Part shown: piece by piece, positions 56,205 to 64,000 of the stretch
Layout of the letters: each line of letters opens with the position of its first letter
Numbering within the stretch: the first letter of the stretch is position 1
Assembly (NCBI GenBank): GCA_910589415.1
Contig: OU342639.1
Coordinates: forward strand, 29,272,268-29,336,267
DNA from: Malachius bipustulatus
Lineage: Eukaryota; Arthropoda; Insecta; Coleoptera; Melyridae
Length of the DNA: 64,000 nt
Reading direction: 5' to 3'
Position numbers and translations under genes: made by a program
Notes under the pieces: model-generated
The model's database searches: none
Told to the model about the DNA's origin: nothing
The model's input: the letters and a program-made list of their open reading frames with translations, nothing else

Positions 56205-57545
56205 ATATATATTTCTCCAAAATCGCGAAATTTCGATTTTAAAAACGCTCCTGTGGCTTTATCTTTCAAGATTAGTGAACGAAATTTTGGATTCTTGCAA
56301 ATTTTTGGAATGACGTTAGATTTTCGTTGAAAAAATTTCCAAAAGTCCCATCACTTCTACAGGGTGTCCCTTCAAAGTTCCAGACATCCGGTTTTTGTCA
56401 CCTCATTTCAGGTCGCAGTTTTCAATCTAGGAGACTGAAATTTTTGTGGAAGTAAGATATCCACAAGGAGTGGTCTGGTATTGCACTTGAGCAAAATCGA
56501 TCGAGCCGTTTCAAAATGGCGGCCATTTTAATTTTTGGAAAAAGGACTATTTTTTGAACCCCTGTATAAGCTAGATAGAAAAAGAGTTTTATATCAAATT
56601 CACAATATTGGAAGTAAATGACTTGAAATTTAATTTCATGCAACAAAATTGGCATTTTTTCTATTAATAAGCCAGTGGCGTGGGTAGGAAAAGGGTAAAA
56701 ATGGCTAAATTTCTCCAACAATTTATGAGCACATTTTTGAAGTAATTAAACTGAAATTTTTACAGTAGACAACTATACTAATAGACTTCAACCCTTGAGA
56801 ATTTCAAAAAGTAAATAAGAAAAATGGCGGAGATATTCGATTTTTTTTACATGATGTTTTTTTTAAATTAATTTCTCTAAATTTTTAAAAACGCTCCTGT
56901 AGCTTCATCTTTCAAGATTAATGAACGAAATTTTTTACTCTTATAAACCTTAGGGCTGACATTTGATTTTCGTAAAAAACATTTTCCTAGAGTTGTGTTA
57001 CTTCTACAGGATGTCCCTCCGAATTTCAGAAAAAAAACCGTCCGTGAGGCACGGTTTCTGGTCGAAGTTTTCAATCTAGAGCGCTGAAATTTTTTTGGTA
57101 GTAAGATACCCTCAAGTAGTCGTCTGGTACTGTATTTGAGTAAAATAGGTAAAGACATTCCAAAATGGCGGCCTTTTCAATTTTTGGAAAATGGCTAGAT
57201 TTTGAACCCCTAAATAGGCAAGATCAAAAACTTTTAAACAAAATTAACAAGATTGGAATAAACTTATTTGAAATTTGAGCTAATGCAATACAATTTGCAT
57301 CATTTCTATTAATAAGCCAGAGGCGTGGGTAGGAAAAGGGTAAAAATGTCTACATTTCTATAAACATTCATGAGCTTATTTTTGAAGGAATAGAACGGAA
57401 ATTTTGATAGTAGACAACTATACTAATAGCATTTAACCTTCAAAAATTTCAAGAAGCAAATATAAAAATGGCGGAGATATATTCGAATATTTTTACATGA
57501 TGTTTATTCCTCTAAAATTTCAAACTTTCGGTTTTCAAGACTCTC
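56205..57545 (+). repeat. Family A repeats, two tandem copies (~670 bp each)
   Basis: 56,205-56,865 and 56,870-57,545 carry the same ordered blocks: AAAAACGCTCCTGT, TTCATCTTTCAAGATTA or a variant, CTTCTACAGGGTGTCCC or a variant, CAAAATGGCGGCC, then GTGGGTAGGAAAAGGGTAAA and GACAACTATACTAATAG. A further fragment at 57,600-57,640 repeats GCCAGTGGCG and GGAAAAGGG. Non-coding. Confidence 0.75.
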
Positions 57546-57904
57546 CTTTCAGTTTTTTCCGAATTTATTAAAGGTAGTGTAAAAAATAGTATTTTTCAAG
57601 TAAAGTTAGCCAGTGGCGGGCATAGGAAAAGGGACAAAATTGTGAAATTTTGCCAATTTTTTTGATTTTTAAATTTAAAAATCCATTCTAAGGCACGTGT
57701 TGAAACGAAATGAAATGAAATTATCACAGAAAATTTTTCACATTAAAGCACTACGCTAACATGACATGACTATGGAAAATTTCAGAAAGCCAATAATTTA
57801 AAAAGCGGTGAAAATATTCATAATTGAATCGCATAAAAATACACTATTTCTGCGATTGATGCGCAAGAAGGTTTTTTTATATCGACGAACTCGGACTATA
57901 CTGC

Positions 57905-58330
57905 AGAGTGAATTTTGAACCTACAGTTCTTCTGCTGAATATTCAGTCTTTGAGTGGTAAAATTGATGAATTGATCTTGGATACGTCGACTTTTGCAAGT
58001 TTGACGGTGTTGTGTGTGACGGAGACTTGGGCCAGCAGTCAGTCTATCGAAGGTATGTACATAGATAATTTTGTGCTGGGAAGTAGCTATTCGAGATCTG
58101 AGTTAAAGGGGGGAGGTGTAGCTATATGGATCCGGCCGGACAGAGTTTTCAAGCAAATTAATCTGCTTGATCTATGTGTTGAAAAACATTGTGAAATGTG
58201 TGCGATACGTTTTATGGATTCAACTAAGAAAATGTTTGTGATACTTAACTGTTACAGATCGCCTTCAGGAGATCTGAGTGTGTTTTTTAATAGAAAGGAG
58301 CTTAAATCATATCTAGTGGATAAATAAATG
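57905..58330 (+). pseudogene. Internally deleted LINE ORF2: endonuclease start joined to C-terminus
   Basis: The frame opens in the apurinic-type endonuclease domain of a Jockey/CR1-like LINE: LLLNIQSLSGKIDELIL, the catalytic-type TETWASSQ, GGGVAIWI, and LNCYRSPSGD. After about codon 125 it passes directly into NRKELKSYLVDK and a stop, which resembles the extreme C-terminus of such ORF2 proteins, so the rest of the endonuclease and the whole reverse transcriptase are missing. It is a non-coding-competent, SINE-like deletion derivative; the frame has no internal stop. The true start is not seen; upstream sequence is a short repeat (GCGATTGATGCGCAAGAAGG). Confidence 0.72.
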
Positions 58331-58518
58331 TTTGTACTCGACAGAGGAATAATTATTTAGATTGATTATGACAGTTTTTATTTGCTGTTGCTATGTGTGT
58401 TTATGTGCTGTATCTACAGACGGTGTTCTCTGTATCTTTCGTGATGTTTTATATTTGACTATTCCTATGCAATTCATTGTAAAGTTGTCTACTGGAAAAA
58501 AAAAAAAAAAAAAAAAAA
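58331..58518 (+). mobile_element. 3' UTR and poly(A) tail of the deleted LINE
   Basis: About 165 bp of T-rich 3' sequence ends in an unbroken run of A (58,496-58,518). The tail shows the copy was reverse-transcribed from an RNA that already carried the deletion, or that the deletion is recent. Confidence 0.7.
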
Positions 58519-58519
58519 T

Positions 58520-59300
58520 CATATGATATTTCGTAGTCTATTTCGTAGATTTTAATGTAATATAACCTAGAAAACCAGCACTCAACAAGAATAAATGAGA
58601 TAAGATGTTGTTTAGGGACCCTCAATAGGTAATTGCATTGGTGATTGGATGCCATCAAACGTAACCCGCTAGCACTTAGAGAGAGCTGGGGTGCAAGTCC
58701 AAGAAATGAGATCCAAGAGATGAGAGTTGAAATTCCTTGAAAGGTTCACCTCATTAATTACTCTAATTAGGTTCCTCTTGTTACCCACTCATCTCACGTT
58801 GAAGCGGTACAAGATCTATGGAATCGTTATTAGATATTTATGCTTTAATAATTAAGTCTAAAATTTCGCATACATCAGAGGATTATTTTTCTGAGCGCAG
58901 AATCTACTTTCAATCTAGATCAAAATTCAATTTTCTAGGATGAAAAGATAATTTTTCATTTTCTATATTTTTACTTTTCTAACAGGGTCCTTTCTAAGGG
59001 AGGGATTTAGAGCGAATATTGGCTTCTATTAAAAATTACAATGAGCTCGATCAGAAAAAGAAGTCAAAGCAAACTTTCCTATAAAACGCTCACCGTATGA
59101 CATCTCAAGCCTCATTTTACTCAACCACAACATAATTAAGATAAGGATTTTAAACTTCAATCATTTCACGAGCAACAGAATGGTCAAACAAGGTATCTGA
59201 AAATCTTAAAAAAACAACTAAATTCGTCGATGATAATTTAATTTACCTTAAATATAAATTAATTGAAGGGTCCAATGCAATAACCAGTCAAGTCCATTTT
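58520..59300. other. No gene recognised
   Basis: AT-rich; nothing assignable. Confidence 0.4.
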
Positions 59301-59304
59301 TAAG

Positions 59305-59685
59305 GCAATGAAAATTTCATTTCATTTAGTTTTGAAAACGTGCCTTAGAATGGATTTTTAGATTTAACGAAACAAAAAAATTGGCAAAATTTAACAATTT
59401 TGTCTCTTTTCCTATGTCCACCACCACTGGCTAACTTTACTTAAAAAATACTATTCTTTACCCTACCTTTAATAAATGCGAAAAAATTTACAGGTGAGTT
59501 TTGAAAACCGAAAATTTGAAATTTCAGAGAAAAAATTCAAATATCTCCGCCATTTTTCTTATTTACTTCTAGAAATTTTTCAGAGTTAAGGGTTATTAGT
59601 ATAGTTGTCTACTGAATTGAACTGAATTGAAAATTTCAGTTCAATTCCTTCAAAAATAGGCTCATAAACGGTTATTGAAAAAATA
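59305..59685 (-). repeat. Family A repeat, inverted partial copy
   Basis: Complement of 57,550-57,720 and neighbouring blocks: AACGTGCCTTAGAATGGATT, TTTTCCTATGTCCACCACC, AAATATCTCCGCCATTTTTC. Confidence 0.7.
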
Positions 59686-59689
59686 AAAA

Positions 59690-60618
59690 AATAGGTCGAT
59701 TTGGTTTTTGAGTTGTTCAACTTTTGACATAATATTTGGGTATACAGGGTGACATTTTTTTTTTAAATGGCAACCCTTATTTTTTTATTCCATTTTTTGA
59801 TACTTCATCTAATTGCCAATAGGGTAATGTAATCATTTTGTAACGTTAAATAAGAAAATTTCTAAGAAAAGAACTTAATTTAGACAAATTTAATTCAATA
59901 GACAGATCTTATAAAATTACCATAGAAACAGTTATTTTTATTTTATATTTTTTAAATTTTTATCGTTAATGTTCCGATTTTGGCGATTTTCACAGTAAAA
60001 AGTGCACAATTTCGACTCATAAGAAATCTCCTTATTTAAGGTTACAAATTGATTGAATTACCCTCGAAATTACCATATTGGCAATTGAATGAAGTATCAA
60101 AAAATTGAATAAAAAATAAGGGTTGCCATTAAAAAAAAATGCCGATGACGACACCACTTTCGCGCAAAAATTATACATTTAATTAAAATTCTTTTAATAG
60201 CGAATGACACGAAAAAACAATATGGCCGCCATAAGAAAAACAAAAGTAGACTATGAAAACTCTAGGATCTAGTAGTCCTTGAAAATTTTAGAAATGACAG
60301 ATGATACCTTTTGATGACTTATGTCAACCTACAAAAATATTTTAATTTCTTTTCAATAATAAAAAAGATATGATTGAAGTAAGAAATCTCAATTTTTAAG
60401 TTTTTTCAGGATATTTCAGCAACGCCTGAAGTTTACATAAATTTTCTTTCAGATTCTTAATAAGCATAAAATTGTGCAACTTTTCTCTAATTTAACCGAC
60501 CCTGTATCTTTTACCGTTTCCGAGATCCAAATGGTGAGCATCGAATTGATAACCACCCTGTATACCCAAATATTATGTCAAAAGTTGAACAACTCAAAAA
60601 CAAAATCGACCTGTTTTT
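59690..60618. mobile_element. Composite nested fold-back elements
   Basis: Outer inverted ends: GTTCAACTTTTGACATAATA, then TTTGGGTATACAGGGTG (59,716-59,752) against CACCCTGTATACCCAAATAT (60,554). Inside, a second inverted pair at 59,753-59,835 and 60,072-60,145 (AAATGGCAACCCTTATTTTT / AATAAGGGTTGCCATT; GATACTTCAT / ATGAAGTATC) runs inward to a palindrome near 59,955. A single family D right arm occupies 60,180-60,553. No coding. Confidence 0.75.
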
Positions 60619-60619
60619 T

Positions 60620-62080
60620 TATTTTTTCAAAAAAACAGCGCTCTCCGTTTTATCGAATTTATCCGTTACTTTTGGAAAGCACTGTATAAGTTGACCTGCT
60701 GATTATTAGCGACGCCACAGTCGCCACACGCCTTAATAAAAACAGTAAAGTATTTAATAAAAGCAATCAAAGGCATCAAAGCTCAAAATAAAAAGCTCAT
60801 AGAGGTTGAGAGAGCATGTTTTGACATTGGCAGACCCTACGTCAATTGTCAGATTTTGGCCGTTGACAGCATTGAAACAATTTACTAGCTGAAACTACCT
60901 CTGGTAAAAACTACCTGCATTAACTACACGTAGAAAATAAAAGTGTAGAAAACATTTTTTTTCTCCGTCACCGGTTCACAGTGAGGACTCTAGTTTTCTT
61001 TTTACTTTACAGGAACGCTTAGTTACCGAAATGACATATTTAAAATGCACAAAATTGGTTCAATTTTCAAAATATTCTGTGTTTTTGTCAGATCAATTAC
61101 TCAATTTATGCTAAGTTCCGACTTTGAACACCTTTAATTTTTTTTTCACGATAACGATTCCAGTTTTTCTGTTACCATCTGATAAAATGAAATTTCGCGA
61201 ACATTTTATTCCGCACAACATACAGTCGCGTTTCAAAAATAAACTGTCTAGAGCCGTTTATTTGAAATCCTGATGTGATATTAACAGATATGGTTGAACA
61301 AGGAGAGGCAGAGCATAAGATAAATCCTGTTATACTGAATGCCTTCTGTTTATTATTTTAAGATTGTTAAAATGAGGTTTTGTTATTTATTCATTATTTT
61401 AACATGCTTGAAATTCACTGAAAATATTCATATTTTCTATTATTAGGTAATATAAGGGCAGTATAACGTGAAACTGAGGTAAGGAAGGATTTTCAATATC
61501 TCTTCTAATTAGACTAGTAATGTCGAATTTGTTAGAGAATTTTGAGAATTAACCCAAGTAGGTATTTACCTACGCACCTATGGCGAGGTTTATTTTACAA
61601 TTCTTGTGTACAGGGCGTAATATAAGTAGTGACGTATTTTTATTAAAAAATTCATTTTAATCAATTTTTTAATAAAACTTTGTCGCCCTGTATCTCGAAA
61701 ATCATGCAACTGACGACTCATATTCTTATGAAAATTTTTTACTTACTTACTTTTTACCTATGCCACAGCTCATTTTCGAGCTCTATATATGACGTAAACT
61801 TATGTGTTATTAACAATGTAAGACATAGTTGGCTATGACATCATTTAATATGTCTTTTTTTCTAAATACAACAACATATAAAACTCCATATGTTTTTTTC
61901 TGAAAATGAAGAATTTATGACGGTTTTTTCATTAAAAAACACATGTTTATGTCGTAATCATAACTCGAAAATTACACGACAAATAAAAAAACTTTTACGC
62001 TGTTTTATTGTTTATAAAATCGCCTAAGATGTTTTCATTTACGATTTTTATCTAATCTCAGTATAAAAAAATTCGCGGAA
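60620..62080. other. No gene recognised; one fold-back fragment
   Basis: 61,615-61,745 (GTACAGGGCGTAATATAAG, CCCTGTATCTCGAAAATCAT) is a fragment of the 47-kb fold-back family. The rest is AT-rich without a supported frame. Confidence 0.4.
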
Positions 62081-62084
62081 TTTA

Positions 62085-62390
62085 CTTTATTTTAAATATC
62101 TAAGCACCCATGGAGATTTTCAAAAAAACAAAAAAAAAAAAAAAGCTGTTTCGAATTAAGTTCATAAAACTGCACTACTTTCCCCATTTAACCGTTCCTC
62201 TAACTACAGTAACTTACAAGATCCCTGTACTAAACATTGAAAAAGAAACTCCCCTGTAGATATTGTATATCGTGGGTGTGTGAATTTTGGAAAACTACTT
62301 TTTCGTGATCTGGGAGTCAGAATCGTTGGACATTTGATGAGTTTAGACGATTTTCGTAAAGTAATGTCGTCCTCAATATTATAATTTTGT
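62085..62390 (+). repeat. Dispersed repeats: family C then family B
   Basis: 62,105-62,225 matches 16,800-16,930 (ATGGAGATTTTCAAAAAAAC; GTTCATAAAACTGCACTACT). 62,266-62,385 matches family B (TGAATTTTGGAAAACTACTT; GGACATTTGATGAGTTTAGA). The pair occurs in the same order at 16,780-17,380. Confidence 0.65.
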
Positions 62391-62394
62391 TCGT

Positions 62395-63895
62395 AAAACA
62401 GAAACAGTAACAGAATGAAGCTCCATAGAACAGTATTCCTCTCGATGAAATGGGAAAAAATAAAAAATCATTCACCTCTCGTGGTATAGCCTGGTTTTCA
62501 ATACCAAAATTTTTAGGTACTCATTTCGTGAAACATAACTTTGGAACTTTATACTCAAATTTCTTATACTGAAAGGTTCCACTAACTAATAATATCACTC
62601 GGGACAACACCAAACATTGAAACATTATTGACATGTAACATGTAACGAAAGCTCTGATAAAAAATTTATTTATTTCAATAAACCATGACAAACATTTATC
62701 TATTCCTAGTTTCAAGTCAAAAATTTATTTCGTTGGACGTGCACACAGCTCGAATGAATCTTTTAGCCGGCCTGGAATTTTCCCCCTTTGCTGTCTTCTA
62801 CTATGCATTATGTACTGCCAGGCATGCTTCCCGCTCGCTTCTTTTCAAAACTCTCTGTCGTCACTTTTAACTGGCCAATTAGATGGATTTAAAATTTTTA
62901 TCTAAAATAACTCAACATCTAAGGGAATATGGCAGCAACAACACCGTCTAATAAAACTCAAACTCGGAGAAACTGCGTCGGTACTTACCTATACAATTCA
63001 AGCAAATAAATAAATAAATAAATCTCAATTAAAACTTTCTGTTGATATCGAACATAGACCAGTTAAATGGATGAATTTATCTATACAAAAATTCAAAGGT
63101 GAAATTTTTTTTACGCCAAAATCGACCAAGTGGTATTGGAAAACAAATACGTTTAATAATAACGTGTAGAAGTTTAAAAGTTGGTCAGTTAGGAAGTATT
63201 TATAAAAATAGTCCTAAAAATACAAACACATGCAATTGCAGATTCGTTTTGTTAGAGGATTTCGAAGTTGGCGCTAGAATTTATGAGATTATAATTGGGC
63301 CGGGAAATAAAAGGGGATATAATTGCACCGTCAAAACTTCCGGGTGTGAAACACCAACACCAACACCACGGCAATGAGACAAAAACAGTTATGGAGGTGA
63401 GGTTGTTATTAACCATTAAAATAATAATCATAGAATAGGTATATAAGCTCGGTGCCTTATGTTGTACTCTGGTGGTAAGTTAAATTGCGAAAACGACTTG
63501 GGTCGCTTATTAATGAAACACACAGCAGTCAGCTGTTTTGGTCCCTTCTCTAGATTCCATATACACTCATTCCACGCCCTTTAATGAGCTCACAATCATA
63601 GGGATGCGCTAGTCACTAGTCACTATAGTCACTAGTGACTGTGATTATGTCACTCACAGTCTAACATTCTGTTATGTAACGTTAACAGTGAATTAAATTA
63701 TTAAATTAGAAAAAATGGAGAACATGCACGCGAAATGTACCTACTTCTTACAACTATAACTGGATTTCTTGAATTTTTTTCCAGTTGCTATGTTTACATT
63801 TCTCAGCCTGCATGCTTACTTTAATTCTAACTCTAACTCTAATGAACTGTTGTGGTGGTGGTGACATTTAATTACGTACGACTATCTATGACGAT
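62395..63895. other. No gene recognised
   Basis: AT-rich. A 92-codon frame (63,099-63,377) has no domain I recognise. TCACTAGTGA-type palindromic strings cluster at 63,608-63,650. Confidence 0.4.
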
Positions 63896-63901
63896 CTGAC
63901 C

Positions 63902-63912
63902 CTTATAAAAAG
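63902..63912 (+). promoter_or_regulatory. Possible TATA box at the window's right edge
   Basis: CTTATAAAAAG followed about 30 bp later by a G/C-richer stretch running to the window end. A promoter for a gene beyond the window is possible, but no initiator or coding start is visible. Confidence 0.2.
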
Positions 63913-64000
63913 CTCTTAATAAGGCAGCCTAGAGTAACCGGTATCTCTCATCTCGACGACCGAGGGGATCTCGCCTGCTGTTTATGCAATTTCTTCCCGT

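Noticed and set aside
58640..58760. Possible tRNA-like or SINE head (GGGGTGCAAGTCC string)
   Set aside because: No A and B box pair at the right spacing and no cloverleaf could be drawn.

Overview
This is an AT-rich, repeat-dense piece of an arthropod (most likely insect) nuclear genome. The evidence is Jockey/CR1-type and R2-like LINE remnants, a DUF4817-type Tc1/mariner transposase, many short fold-back elements ending in CAGGGTG, and frequent TAGGTACCTA and (ATT)n strings. A hemipteran host would fit, but I cannot fix the taxon. I find no confident host gene, tRNA, rRNA or CRISPR array. Almost every recognisable feature is a mobile element or its debris.

The dominant feature is a 12.5-kb near-perfect palindrome at 22,567-35,062. 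Two ~6.2-kb arms face each other around an imperfect hairpin-like core at about 28,827-28,902. The palindrome is flanked by a direct 6-bp duplication, ATCCCC, and begins AGTAGAAGG and ends CCTTCTACT. A 6-bp target duplication plus AG/CT ends matches the published signature of Polinton/Maverick elements, yet no DNA polymerase B, integrase, capsid or protease gene is visible. Each arm carries one compact two-gene cassette: a 168-aa protein that looks like two copies of a PC4-like (single-strand DNA-binding) unit, and a 71-aa protein, followed by AATAAA. Arrays of short repeats lie below the outer ends and next to the centre. A 25-bp motif from just inside the outer ends recurs in inverted form near the centre, so each arm looks like a monomer with two related ends. 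The simplest reading is an integrated head-to-head dimer (or fold-back form) of a ~6.2-kb linear, hairpin-ended, non-autonomous mobile or virus-like DNA.

Left of the palindrome: a broken Tc1/mariner transposase (1-799), its MITE derivative (9,515-9,990), several dispersed repeat families (4,715-5,230; 10,010-10,200; 13,960-14,740; 16,780-17,570), a nested pair of elements with a paralogous empty site inside the window (19,689-21,421; empty copy near 17,525-17,575), and a LINE 3' coding remnant (21,594-21,815).

Right of the palindrome: a 0.6-kb inverted-repeat element (35,128-35,704), a LINE ORF1 tail (about 36,180-36,395), a young 5'-truncated Jockey/CR1-like LINE with an unbroken reverse transcriptase frame (36,545-38,512), and fold-back elements at 39,950-40,745, 41,389-42,331, 45,223-45,666, 47,222-47,983 and 59,690-60,618. 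There is also an R2-like endonuclease-domain remnant (46,600-46,957) and an internally deleted LINE whose endonuclease start is joined to a reverse-transcriptase C-terminus and a poly(A) tail (57,905-58,518). Long stretches between these hold no gene I can recognise.
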